64,000 bases of DNA, taken from Lachnospiraceae bacterium oral taxon 500. GTDB lineage: Bacteria > Bacillota > Clostridia > Lachnospirales > Vallitaleaceae. The DNA is taken from positions 3,137,384 through 3,201,383 of the forward strand of contig CP027241.1 of the NCBI GenBank assembly GCA_002999035.1, in the 5' to 3' direction. Of this stretch, positions 44,967 to 53,340 are shown piece by piece. The position numbers and the translations under genes were made by a program. Under the pieces are notes generated by a model that saw only the letters and a list, made by a program, of their open reading frames with translations, searched no databases and was not told the DNA's origin. The stretch's first letter is position 1, and every line of letters begins with the position of its first letter.

Positions 44967-46685
44967 TTACTCGGTCAGAAATTCCATTTGTTCCTCATAA
45001 ATCTCATGATAACGGCCTTTTAAGGCAAGGAGTTCCTCATGCCGCCCCCGTTCCAGAACCCGGCCGTTCTCCATAACCAAGATTTCATCGGCTTCCCTGA
45101 CCGCCGAAATCCGGTGCGCCACGATGATTTTTGTCATCTGACTGTATTCGGCGATATTATGCTGAATATTTTTTTCTGTTTCCATATCCAGTGCCGAGGT
45201 TGAATCATCCAGCACCAGCACCGGACTTGTGCGGGCAAATGCCCGGGCAATGCTGATTCTTTGTTTCTGCCCGCCGGATAAACCAATCCCTTTTTCACCG
45301 ATTACCGTTGCATAAGCCTTTTCCATGCCGCTGATAAAGTCATCGGCCATCGCCGCCTTGGCATAGCGCTCCAGCTCTCTCTGCTCCATCACTTTATCCT
45401 GCCCTAAGCTGATATTTTCGGCAATGCTCTCCGAAAACAAGAAAACATTTTGCAGGACAAAAGAAAACTGCCGCCGCAAAAAGAATAGGTCATAGTCCGC
45501 CAGCGGTACACCGTCCAGCAAAATCCTGCCGCCGCTGGCATCATAAAACCTGGCCAAAAGCTTGGTAATCAGACTTTTACCCGATCCGGTACTGCCCATA
45601 ATCGCCAGCGTCTTACCGGGCTTGACTTCAAAGCTGATATCTTCCAGCAGCGTCATCCCGTCCAGCTCCAAACTGACATGGTCAAATCGCAGCTCGCCCT
45701 TAACCTCGCCGCTTTTGATTCCATCCGGCCGGTTTTTAATTTTTGACTGATAGGCAAAAATCTGTTCAATCTTACCGGCTGACGAGCCCGCCTGTGCCAT
45801 CACTGTGGCAATCCAGCCGGTCACCCGCATCGGCCACATCGCCAACGAAGCATACATGGAAAACTCCACCAGCACGCCGATCGTGAGCCGGCCGCCGATG
45901 ACATAAGTCCCGCCGACGACAATCAACAAAACCGGCAGCGTATTCATAATAAACTCAATCGGCGGATAAAACTTTGACAACACCTGCGCCTGCTTATAAT
46001 TCAGACGGTAATATTCCTGATTGTTCTTTAAAAACTTTTCTACTTCATGCTTTTCCCGGGCAAAGGATTTAACCATCCGGATACCGGCAATGTCTTCGCC
46101 GGCAGTGGTATTCATCGCTGCCGTCTGCTCGCTGATATCCTCATACACCTTAACATTCGTCCGGTTCAGGCCGATCGTTAAATAGGCCAGCAGCGGCAGC
46201 ACCGGCACGATCATCAACGTCAGGCCGACATGAATCCGCAGCATCAGCACTACCGCCAGCCCCATGGTCAAAATCATTTCTATCGTTAAAAACAACCCAA
46301 AGGACGCACCCATCCAAACATTGTCTACGTCCTCCTTGACCCGGGACATCAGTTCCCCGGTATTTTTTTCATCAAAAAAATCATAGGACAGGCTCTGAAT
46401 ATGGTCAAACATTTGCTGCCGGAAAGCGACCGCCAGCTTCAGCCCGCCCAGATCAAACAATAATTCCTTAAAATATCCGCTGACCGCCCGACCCAATGTT
46501 ACCAGCAAAATCATCAGCCCCAGGCTTTGAAAGCGCTCGGTCTGACCGCCGGCAATGACCTGATCCAAAATCTGCTGCAGCAGCATCGGATTATAAAAAT
46601 TAAGTGCCGTCGATATCAGCAGACAAAGCCCGCCCAGTGTGTATACAGGCCAAAGCTTTCTCATCTCCCTGATTACTCTTTTCAT
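44967..46685 (-). CDS. ABC exporter half-transporter (degenerate ATPase site)
   Basis: 572 residues with six transmembrane helices and an ATPase domain: Walker A GSTGSGKSLITKL, signature LSGGQ, Walker B VLVLDDSTSALD and VAHRISAV. The catalytic Glu is replaced by Asp (DDS), as is typical of one half of heterodimeric exporters, while the partner keeps Glu. This predicts one hydrolytic and one degenerate nucleotide site in the dimer. It is the first gene of the pair. Confidence 0.93.
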   Translation of the reverse strand: MKRVIREMRKLWPVYTLGGLCLLISTALNFYNPMLLQQILDQVIAGGQTERFQSLGLMILLVTLGRAVSGYFKELLFDLGGLKLAVAFRQQMFDHIQSLSYDFFDEKNTGELMSRVKEDVDNVWMGASFGLFLTIEMILTMGLAVVLMLRIHVGLTLMIVPVLPLLAYLTIGLNRTNVKVYEDISEQTAAMNTTAGEDIAGIRMVKSFAREKHEVEKFLKNNQEYYRLNYKQAQVLSKFYPPIEFIMNTLPVLLIVVGGTYVIGGRLTIGVLVEFSMYASLAMWPMRVTGWIATVMAQAGSSAGKIEQIFAYQSKIKNRPDGIKSGEVKGELRFDHVSLELDGMTLLEDISFEVKPGKTLAIMGSTGSGKSLITKLLARFYDASGGRILLDGVPLADYDLFFLRRQFSFVLQNVFLFSESIAENISLGQDKVMEQRELERYAKAAMADDFISGMEKAYATVIGEKGIGLSGGQKQRISIARAFARTSPVLVLDDSTSALDMETEKNIQHNIAEYSQMTKIIVAHRISAVREADEILVMENGRVLERGRHEELLALKGRYHEIYEEQMEFLTE

Positions 46686-46736
46686 ACTTCCTCCCTATAC
46701 GGAAATCTGCCGAAAAGTCCCGCTTCTTTCCTGCGG

Positions 46737-47147
46737 CTATATCCGTTTTCGGATTTCCGCCGCCAACTCTTCCAGTTCTTTTTCGGTATATTCCTTGGTT
46801 TTCCACGGCAAGGTAAATCCATCTTCCCGATATCTGGGAATCAGATGCAAATGAAAATGCCGGATAGTCTGTCCGGCCACTTCGCCGTTATTCTGCAAAA
46901 TATTCATCCCCTCGCAGCCGGTTGCCTGCTTCAGCGCCTTGGCCATAACCGAAGCCAAAGCAAACAGCTTGCCGGCCGTTTCTCCGTCCATTTGATACAA
47001 ATCGTCAAAATGCTCTTTCGTTAAAATCAAGGCATGTCCGCGTCCACTGGGATAGCGATCCAAAATCACTTTAAAATCATTGTTTTCAAATATCGTTGCG
47101 GAACCTATCTCCCCTGTGGCAATCTTACAAAATAAACAATTCGACAT
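46737..47147 (-). CDS. HIT family hydrolase
   Basis: 136 residues starting MSNCLFCKIATGEI. The triad signature HFHLHLIPR contains the catalytic His, and CLFCKI supplies part of the zinc site of the HinT/Hit group. It hydrolyses nucleoside phosphoramidates or dinucleotide polyphosphates. It lies 51 nt upstream of the exporter pair. Confidence 0.93.
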   Translation of the reverse strand: MSNCLFCKIATGEIGSATIFENNDFKVILDRYPSGRGHALILTKEHFDDLYQMDGETAGKLFALASVMAKALKQATGCEGMNILQNNGEVAGQTIRHFHLHLIPRYREDGFTLPWKTKEYTEKELEELAAEIRKRI

Positions 47148-47187
47148 TTTATTTTATCCTCCCTTGTTGGTTGCCGTTCAGACAAGC

Positions 47188-47251
47188 GGATTTTATGCTT
47201 GCTATGCCTCTGGAGAGCACGCTCTCCGAGGGCATAGCAAGCATAAAATCC
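47188..47251. repeat. Very long near-perfect hairpin
   Basis: Left arm 47188-47218 and right arm 47221-47251 pair over 31 bases with a single T/G mismatch (G-U in RNA). The 21 outer bases (GGATTTTATGCTTGCTATGC...) are perfectly complementary, as are the inner GGAGAGC/GCTCTCC. It is followed by ATTTGCGTGGCG and then by palindromic repeat copy e, the same arrangement as at 11628-11800. Confidence 0.9.
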
Positions 47252-47273
47252 ATTTGCGTGGCGTCCGCACTCA

Positions 47274-47315
47274 CTATTCGCTGAAAGCAAATTACGAGTA
47301 CCTTGCCTGAACTGT
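47274..47315. repeat. Dispersed palindromic repeat, copy e
   Basis: ATTCGCTGAAAG, CAAATTACGAG, then TACCTTGCCTGAACTGTA, within the 340-nt gap between the HIT gene and the gene at 47488. The remainder of the gap (47330-47487) is GC-rich with short inverted repeats and no gene. Confidence 0.65.
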
Positions 47316-47487
47316 ATTTAAGTTTATACTAACATATTTTCAAAGCCTTGGCAAGGCGCCGGTTCGCTGGTTTTTCTCCGGGAAAATGCTCCCGCTTCTG
47401 CGCGGTGCATGCCCGGCCAAACCGAAAGCGCAGCATCCGGCGAGCCCCAAGTAAAAAAACAGTTCTAACGAACATCAGAAAACCAAA

Positions 47488-49191
47488 TTAATGCGTTTCC
47501 CGAAAAAAGTCCTCTAATTTATACAGCAGCGTTAATTCGCCCTTGGCACTGAGCTGACCGGTCATAAAAGCCTTTTGAAAGGACAGCTCGCCCACCAGGC
47601 AGCGGCGCAGGATTTCATCCTCGGCAAAAATTGTCAAAACCGCTTCTTCCTCACCGGCATAGGCGTAAACCCCTGTTTTTTTAATTAAAACAAAGGTGTT
47701 TTCCGCCGGTTTGTCTTTGACCATCAGCTGCAAACGATACTCCTGCTCGCTCCCGCCCACATAATTTTGCAAAATCAATTCCGCCAGACTTTGCTTCGTC
47801 TGTCTGGTCTTTTGCTCTAACTTAGCCTGTAGCTTGTGCGACAAAGCTTTGACATTGGCCTTTTCCCTTTGCACGCTCTCCGCCTCCGGCGTTTCCGCCG
47901 CCATACCCGCCGCTGCCTGAGGCGGCTGCCCGATTTGCCCGGCCGCTGCTGACTGCGGCAGCTGATAGCTTTGGTTTAAACCGTAGCGGAAAAACTGTTC
48001 CGCTTTTTTTTCAATTACTTCCAGCGCGGATCTGTTTTCGCTGAAATCGGAAACTTCAGCAAAGACGCCGGTAATCTCCTGCTCCGGCCAGCCGCCCAGC
48101 AAACGCCAAGCCTGCGTCAGATAAGCCACCGCCTCCCGCTCATAGCCGTCTCGGCTGAAAACAATCGCCAGCAGCGGCATTTCTGCTAAAATATCTTTTG
48201 GCTTGGCCGCATGACAGCTTTCCAAAAAACGTTGCAGCCGGCTGCCAATCCCGTACCATTCCACTGTCAGCGCAATCACCGCTCCGGCTGCCTGCGTCAG
48301 TGCCGCCAGCACTTCCTCATCGGCTGTTTCCGCCAGCTTCCAGGTTTCGACCGTCAAGCCCAGTTCGGTAAAGACCTCGGCCGCCCGGCCGCAGGCATAC
48401 CTGGCCGCGGTATCTTCCCGGTCAGCGTCAATAATAACCAGCTTCTTGCCGGCTTTGCGGGCCTGCCGGTCAATCGGCAGCTCCGGCAACACCGGTGTTT
48501 TATCGGTTGCTCTGTCCGCCGCCGCATTTTTCGGCTCCGACATCCGCTTATTGCCGCTCTTATCTCCGGTTTTACTCAGTTCCGGCAAAACGCCGCGTTT
48601 TTCTTTCTTTTCCCTGCTTTCCGAAACGCCGGCCGTCTCGCCGGCTCTGGCGGCTACAAACTCATTTAAAATCTTGCGCAGCCGCAAAAAATCAATCCGT
48701 TCCAGCTTATCCAGCGCCTGCTCCCAATCCGGCCGGAAAACTTCCGGCATGGGGTAGAGGCAATAACTATGCCCCGCCAAATCAATCATATACAGCTGAT
48801 CCTCGGCCAAATCAATTTGGAAATCCAAGCGCTTGGTCAAGGTTTTTAACAGAAAATCGCCAAAACTGATAATCAGTTTGGGCCGAACCCGGCTAATTTC
48901 CCGGTGCAGTGCCACGGTTAATTCCCCCCGTGCTTTTTCCGATAAATCATCCGCCGATGGCAGCGCCGCATCGGTGCGCCAGGCCCCGAAAAAAACAGCA
49001 TCTGCTTTCTGTTGTAAGGTAAGCAGCAACTCTTTCATCCGGCCGTCGGTTTTTAAACCTTCTATTTCTTCCACGTTTTCCGTAATCAGCATAACCGCCG
49101 CCGGGACTGCCTGCCATTTTTCGTCAAATGTACTGATGCCGGTCAATTCCTGCTGCCATTCTCCATAAGCCTGTATCTCCCTTTTATTCAT
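47488..49191 (-). CDS. Three-part protein: UDG-like, flavodoxin-like and SCP2-like domains
   Basis: 567 residues from MNKREIQAYG. Part 1 (about 1-180) resembles the uracil-DNA glycosylase superfamily in its core RPKLIISFGDFLLKTL and in LYPMPEVFRPDW, but catalytic motifs are not evident. A charged linker follows (about 190-255). Part 2 (about 260-400) is a flavodoxin/FMN-reductase-like fold: KLVIIDADREDTAARYA, VIALTVEWYGIGSRLQRFLE. Part 3 (about 455-567) is an SCP2 sterol-carrier-like domain: YRLQLMVKDKPAENTFVLI, SFQKAFMTGQLSAKGELTLLYKL. I do not know a function. It starts inside the rhomboid gene end (8-nt overlap; GAGAGGT binding site), so they form an operon. Confidence 0.6.
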   Translation of the reverse strand: MNKREIQAYGEWQQELTGISTFDEKWQAVPAAVMLITENVEEIEGLKTDGRMKELLLTLQQKADAVFFGAWRTDAALPSADDLSEKARGELTVALHREISRVRPKLIISFGDFLLKTLTKRLDFQIDLAEDQLYMIDLAGHSYCLYPMPEVFRPDWEQALDKLERIDFLRLRKILNEFVAARAGETAGVSESREKKEKRGVLPELSKTGDKSGNKRMSEPKNAAADRATDKTPVLPELPIDRQARKAGKKLVIIDADREDTAARYACGRAAEVFTELGLTVETWKLAETADEEVLAALTQAAGAVIALTVEWYGIGSRLQRFLESCHAAKPKDILAEMPLLAIVFSRDGYEREAVAYLTQAWRLLGGWPEQEITGVFAEVSDFSENRSALEVIEKKAEQFFRYGLNQSYQLPQSAAAGQIGQPPQAAAGMAAETPEAESVQREKANVKALSHKLQAKLEQKTRQTKQSLAELILQNYVGGSEQEYRLQLMVKDKPAENTFVLIKKTGVYAYAGEEEAVLTIFAEDEILRRCLVGELSFQKAFMTGQLSAKGELTLLYKLEDFFRETH

Positions 49192-50257
49192 ACCTCTCTC
49201 CATTTTCGTCGTTTTCGTCGTTCAGTTGTACTTTCCGCCTTTGGGTAAACGGCACCGCCAACAAAAATCCCAGTACAAAACCGCCCAAATGAGCCGCTAA
49301 ATCAATCTGCATATTGGCCGCCCCGGCCGCCAAGCCAATGATAAAATAAAGAAAAATCGCATAAGCATCCAGTCCGCCGGCTCTTTTTTTGGTTAAATAA
49401 GTAACCGTCAGGAGCGCCCCCATCAGTGCGTAAATCCCGCCGCTGGCACCCGCGCCGATGACCTGATAATCCTGCCCCAGCCAGTGATACAAAAGGCTGG
49501 CCAAATTGCCGATGATTCCGCCACCCAGATAAATAAGCGCCATTTCTCCGGCCGATATCTTCCTTTCCAGCCGGCTACCGAAAATAAAGAGCCCCGCCAG
49601 ATTCATCAGCAAATGCAGCCAGCCGATATGCAAAAATACCGCCGTCAGCAGCCGGTACCACTCGCCGCTTAAAATCAGCAGCGGATTCATTGCCCCCATC
49701 CGCAGCAGCACCTCTGTCTGCTCCGAGCCGCCGGACGCCTCCTGCCACAGCCAAATCAAAATATTAAGCGCAATCAAAGCATAGGTCAGATAAGGGTACC
49801 GTCTGGGACGTTGCATCACATAATCTTCTACCGTCTGCGATACCAATGCTTCCGGCAAAGTCCTTTCCAGTTCCAAAAAGGAAGTCATTTGCCCGCCGGG
49901 AATCATCAGCTTTTCCTTATCCGCATCCAGATACCAGTAAATTTCAATGATGTCGCTTTCCAAATTCGGCAAAGGCAGTTCGCCGCCGGGCTTGTCCAAA
50001 ATAAGATACAACAGGAAAACCCGGTCAGCGGCAATCATTCCCTTTTTCATAACTTCCAGCAAGGTTTCCCGCCTGTCGGCGGCTTCCTCCGCCGTCCGCA
50101 TCTTCGGGCTGATATCCACCAGATACAGGCTGCTTTTGCGCAAATCCACAAAAACCAAGTCAGTTTCGGCTTTGGTCTCCAAGTTCAAGCGGGTCTTTTT
50201 CAGCCCCTGTGCCTGAAGTAATTTTATTACTAAATCAATTGCTTTTTGTTTTTCCAT
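49184..50257 (-). CDS. Rhomboid family intramembrane serine protease
   Basis: 357 residues. The N-terminal about 150 residues are a cytoplasmic restriction-endonuclease-like or sensory part (TDLVFVDLRKSSLYLVDISPK). The rhomboid domain follows: HIGWLHLLMNLAGLFIFG, catalytic Ser in GAGASGGIYALMGAL, and catalytic His in LAAHLGGFVLGFLL. Six or seven transmembrane helices are visible. It cleaves membrane-protein substrates inside the bilayer. Coupled to the 47488 gene. Confidence 0.92.
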   Translation of the reverse strand: MEKQKAIDLVIKLLQAQGLKKTRLNLETKAETDLVFVDLRKSSLYLVDISPKMRTAEEAADRRETLLEVMKKGMIAADRVFLLYLILDKPGGELPLPNLESDIIEIYWYLDADKEKLMIPGGQMTSFLELERTLPEALVSQTVEDYVMQRPRRYPYLTYALIALNILIWLWQEASGGSEQTEVLLRMGAMNPLLILSGEWYRLLTAVFLHIGWLHLLMNLAGLFIFGSRLERKISAGEMALIYLGGGIIGNLASLLYHWLGQDYQVIGAGASGGIYALMGALLTVTYLTKKRAGGLDAYAIFLYFIIGLAAGAANMQIDLAAHLGGFVLGFLLAVPFTQRRKVQLNDENDENGERYE

Positions 50258-50305
50258 TTTACTGCTTCCTAATGTAATAGTTTCGTCAACACATCAACTG
50301 CCATC

Positions 50306-50323
50306 TGCCGAAATATTTCGGCA
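50306..50323. repeat. Perfect 18-bp palindrome in the 50258-50614 gap
   Basis: TGCCGAAATATTTCGGCA is a perfect palindrome. It is followed by CTCCTGGAAAATCCAAGCTTTCATCACGC, which resembles the second half of the 109-bp repeats. The gap is otherwise non-coding apart from the terminator at 50435. Confidence 0.5.
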
Positions 50324-50434
50324 TTTCTCCTGGAAAATCCAAGCTTTCATCACGCTTGCCGTAACCATACGTCCAAAAGCGGATGCCTGCGCCAATGCAA
50401 GGCAAATCCGGTTTAAAGCAAATTGAAGCAAAAA

Positions 50435-50457
50435 GCCAAGCGTTCGCACCGCTTGGC
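50435..50457 (-). terminator. Terminator after the YeeE-like gene
   Basis: GCCAAGCG (50435-50442) and CGCTTGGC (50450-50457). On the minus strand the stem is followed by TTTTTG. It ends the transcript coming from 50615. Confidence 0.75.
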
Positions 50458-50614
50458 CCTTAGCTGTTAAAACATATTCAACAACGATACTCTGATTCTC
50501 TTTGATTCACACTATACCATTTTTTTCAGTCTTTTGTCAAGTGTTAAATCTGATGTTTTCCCCGCGTTGGTAGCCGCTTTTGATAGACCGGGCCTGCCCA
50601 AACACTGCTTTTTC

Positions 50615-51859
50615 TTATAACTTTACTTTCTTTGCTACCATATTGCCCAAAATACCGCCGGCTACAAGGAAGATAAAGAAAACCCAGCCGGATAACGAAA
50701 AGTTGGCAATCGGGGTATATAAAGCACCAACATTACAGCCATTGGACATTCTGGTACCAAAGCCCATCAAAAATCCACCAATTGCATAGAATACTCCCTG
50801 CTTGACATTGATGTTCCAGGCAGAGCGAAAAGTTTTGCCAAGGACGCTTGCCGACAATAAGTACAGCACGGTACCCATCATGATGCCGAAGTTTTGCACA
50901 TTAATCGGATGACTAAAGAACGGCATAATAAACGGTTTCTCAGGTTTCAATGTAAATGCCGCCAAAGTTTCCGGACTGACGCCAAAAAGCATCAGGAACT
51001 TACCGAACCAGAATCCATAAGGTGTACTTGCACCCCAGCCGGCTTTGGTAACGCCCATCAAAATCACGAAGATACCGGTTATCACCAGTGCCGCTGTCAT
51101 CAATGACCACGGGTTTGCAAACAAACGATTATATGTTTCTTCCGACCAGAACTTGTAATCCTTGGTATCTGCTTCCGGTTTTTGTCTGTCCTTTTCCTGA
51201 ATATTTTCCATGAAATGACCGGAATATGTATTTTGTTTCTTCCGGTGTTGTTCATATTTATATGCTAAAAAGATAACAATTCCGCACAGCAATGCCGTTA
51301 ACAGAACCGAACCCAGATAGCCCTGCAGACCGTCGCCTTTAAATAAATCCGGGAAGTACACGCCGCCGCCCAATTCTTTTCCTGTCTCCGTGCTAATCCA
51401 GGATTCTTTAATCCATGACGCACTTTCCTGTAAAGGAAATCCTACAAATACACCGGCCCCAAAGAACAGTAAAGTAATCAGTCCTCTCGGCATGGCTGTC
51501 ACCACATCCGTCAATACACCGGAGGCACAGCAGGACGAAAAGACCATACCAAAGCCGAAAAACAGTCCGCCCAAAATCAAGCCAAGGTTAATCGGATTAA
51601 CCCATAAATCAAAAGTCTTTGCATCTGCATTGAATAAAACCGCTACCGAAAACAAAGCTGTCAAAAAGAACATAAAAGTCATGGTTCGCATCAATCTGGT
51701 TGAACCGGTTTGATATGCTCTGTTGACACTGCCGGCAAAACCGGTATAGCCTCTGCTCAAAGCATAGCCCAAGCCAACACCCGCCAATAAGCGGAAGAAC
51801 AGCATGTCACTCTCCAGATAAAATCTGCCAAACAAGATGTTGCTTGACGCGCAAATCAA
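50615..51859 (-). CDS. YeeE/YedE family transporter, 5' end apparently lost
   Basis: Up to 414 residues with about ten transmembrane helices. Diagnostic motifs are RGYTGFAGSVNRAY, GMVFSSCCASGVLTDV and GTRMSNGCNVGALYTP; the paired conserved cysteines are those of YeeE-type thiosulfate permeases. The family normally has another N-terminal helix before FGRFYLESDMLFFRLL. Here the frame runs upstream into the terminator of the prophage regulator gene and no native start is found. The first usable ATG is at 51805 (GGAG 6 nt before), which would remove the first helix. The prophage end appears to have cut the gene. Confidence 0.8.
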   Translation of the reverse strand: MICASSNILFGRFYLESDMLFFRLLAGVGLGYALSRGYTGFAGSVNRAYQTGSTRLMRTMTFMFFLTALFSVAVLFNADAKTFDLWVNPINLGLILGGLFFGFGMVFSSCCASGVLTDVVTAMPRGLITLLFFGAGVFVGFPLQESASWIKESWISTETGKELGGGVYFPDLFKGDGLQGYLGSVLLTALLCGIVIFLAYKYEQHRKKQNTYSGHFMENIQEKDRQKPEADTKDYKFWSEETYNRLFANPWSLMTAALVITGIFVILMGVTKAGWGASTPYGFWFGKFLMLFGVSPETLAAFTLKPEKPFIMPFFSHPINVQNFGIMMGTVLYLLSASVLGKTFRSAWNINVKQGVFYAIGGFLMGFGTRMSNGCNVGALYTPIANFSLSGWVFFIFLVAGGILGNMVAKKVKL

Positions 51860-51882
51860 AAAAATCTGACACGCAAAATAAA

Positions 51883-51924
51883 AAAGAGCATAGAAGAAAT
51901 TTCAGTCATTTTTCTATGCTCTTT
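51883..51924 (-). terminator. Terminator of the prophage regulator gene
   Basis: Perfect 13-bp arms AAAGAGCATAGAA (51883-51895) and TTCTATGCTCTTT (51912-51924). Read on the minus strand the stem is followed by TTTTTTATTTT. The stop codon of the regulator is in the loop. Confidence 0.85.
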
Positions 51925-52169
51925 CTGTTGCCGTGCTGCTCAATAATCCTATGCTCACCAGTCCTTTTTTGCTGATTTGGAATATACTCAAGAATGTCGC
52001 TTACACTGCAATTTAACGCTTCACATATCAAATCCAGCTGCTCAAATTTTCCCGTCAACTCATGATAATATTCCGAAATTGTATTTGGCCTTATTCCGGT
52101 TAGCTGCGCAAGTTCTTTTTGGCTCATCTTCCTTTCTCCAAGCAGCTTTGATAGATGTATCTTTATCAT
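51906..52169 (-). CDS. Cro/CI-type helix-turn-helix regulator
   Basis: 87 residues starting MIKIHLSKLLGERKMSQKELAQLTGIRPNTISEYYHE, an XRE helix-turn-helix of the short clostridial type, then LDLICEALNCSVSDILEY. The hydrophilic C-terminal tail is short. It lies at the extreme prophage end and may regulate the adjacent methylase or itself. GGAGGTAC precedes the start. Confidence 0.88.
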   Translation of the reverse strand: MIKIHLSKLLGERKMSQKELAQLTGIRPNTISEYYHELTGKFEQLDLICEALNCSVSDILEYIPNQQKRTGEHRIIEQHGNRKSIEK

Positions 52170-52195
52170 CACTTAGTACCTCCTACCAAATGATG

Positions 52196-52212
52196 ATATC
52201 ATTTTGTGATAT
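52196..52212. promoter_or_regulatory. Operator-like inverted repeat upstream of the regulator gene
   Basis: ATATCA (52196-52201), 5 nt, TGATAT (52207-52212), 27 nt before the regulator ATG. A symmetric site of this size is expected for an autoregulating HTH dimer. Confidence 0.45.
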
Positions 52213-52275
52213 TTAAAATGTGTTTTTGTTATAATATAACTTTATTGGTTATTTATATCATAAAAAAAATACACT

Positions 52276-53019
52276 TTAATAATTCTTGATAAGCAACTCC
52301 TTATATTCCCTATTTTTGTTAGACAGGTTATTGAACCTGTTTATTTCTACGATTTGAAACTCCCGGTATATTTCTTTAATCCTATCATGATTATTATAGG
52401 AAAGAATCCATTTCCCTTTTATCTTTTTAAGCGTTTCAAACAATCTTATATGGTCGTGTTCCCCGAATTCCTCATCATAATATTTTTCACTTTTGTAATA
52501 GGGTGGATCAAGATAAAACAACGCATTTTTTCTGTCATAAACTTCAATTAAATTTTGAAAATCCTTATTTTCAATCACTACAGATTCCAATCTTTGGCTA
52601 ATTTCTGATAGATACTCAATTTTATCGGATAGTCTTCTGGAACTCGTATTAAAACTTCTTCTATCTGAGCCAAAGCTTGTCCTTATTAGTCTAAAATAGG
52701 CCGCAGCCCTTTGAATATCTGTTGTTCCTTTTACCCTTATTCGTTCCTTATCCGTATAAAAGATTTCTCTTGATGATAAAGAATATGCCAATTCTTCCTG
52801 CAACGCCTTACAATGATACTTTACACAGCGATATAGATTGATCAACTCTCCATCAATATCATTAAACACTTCTAATTCACGGCCTTTTGCCTTTCCAAAT
52901 AAAACCCAGCCCGCTCCTCCAAATACCTCTATGTACCTATCCATTTCCTTGGGAAACTGACTTATTATCTGCTTTCTTAATAACTTCTTCCCGCCAATCC
53001 AACTAATAAAACTATTCAT
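52276..53019 (-). CDS. D12-class N6-adenine DNA methyltransferase (Dam-like)
   Basis: 247 residues. FISWIGGKKLLRKQII at the N-terminus is the SAM-binding FxGGK-type motif, YIEVFGGAGWVLFGK is motif I, and DPPYY near residue 185 is the catalytic motif IV. The order matches alpha-class Dam. No restriction enzyme is adjacent, so it is an orphan methylase that may protect phage DNA or alter host regulation. AGGAGG precedes the ATG. It lies beyond the terminator of the lysis genes, so it has its own expression. Confidence 0.9.
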   Translation of the reverse strand: MNSFISWIGGKKLLRKQIISQFPKEMDRYIEVFGGAGWVLFGKAKGRELEVFNDIDGELINLYRCVKYHCKALQEELAYSLSSREIFYTDKERIRVKGTTDIQRAAAYFRLIRTSFGSDRRSFNTSSRRLSDKIEYLSEISQRLESVVIENKDFQNLIEVYDRKNALFYLDPPYYKSEKYYDEEFGEHDHIRLFETLKKIKGKWILSYNNHDRIKEIYREFQIVEINRFNNLSNKNREYKELLIKNY

Positions 53020-53074
53020 ATTCCAGTCCTCCTATGCTGTCTAACTATTATTTTAATACCATTTAAACGCTTTT

Positions 53075-53102
53075 AAAAGGGATATTTCGCAATACCCCTT
53101 TT
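53075..53102 (-). terminator. Terminator at the end of the prophage late operon
   Basis: AAAAGGGATA (53075-53084) pairs with TACCCCTTTT (53093-53102) with one bulge. It lies just after the holin stop on the minus strand. Confidence 0.7.
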
Positions 53103-53120
53103 CGTTTTTCTACCCTTGAA

Positions 53121-53327
53121 TTATTCTTCTGGTTCAATCGGTCTGCTGTCTGCCAGCCCCTCACCAAGGGTATATCCTACCACTGTTGCCCCTGCCATAA
53201 TAATTGCAGCAATTTGTTCCGCTTGGCTTTTGTCTTGACCTAATGCGATCATAACTAAAGTTACAAATCCCGCAACCGATAGCCAAAACTTTCTGCTTGT
53301 TAATTTTCTTTTCCAATCAATTTTCAT
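53121..53327 (-). CDS. Phage holin
   Basis: 68 residues. MKIDWKRKLTSRKFWLSVAGFVTLVMIALG gives a basic N-terminus and first transmembrane helix. A short loop and a second helix (AAIIMAGATVVGYTLGEGLADS) follow, with an acidic C-terminus. This matches the phi-LC3/LL-H type holins of Firmicutes phages. It lies 13 nt after the amidase gene, forming the lysis cassette. Confidence 0.85.
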   Translation of the reverse strand: MKIDWKRKLTSRKFWLSVAGFVTLVMIALGQDKSQAEQIAAIIMAGATVVGYTLGEGLADSRPIEPEE

Positions 53328-53340
53328 AATTTTTACCTCC

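Noticed and set aside
47303..47330. TTGCCT-16-TATACT promoter-like pair on the plus strand
   Set aside because: No plus-strand gene follows; the first box is simply the conserved tail of the dispersed repeat.
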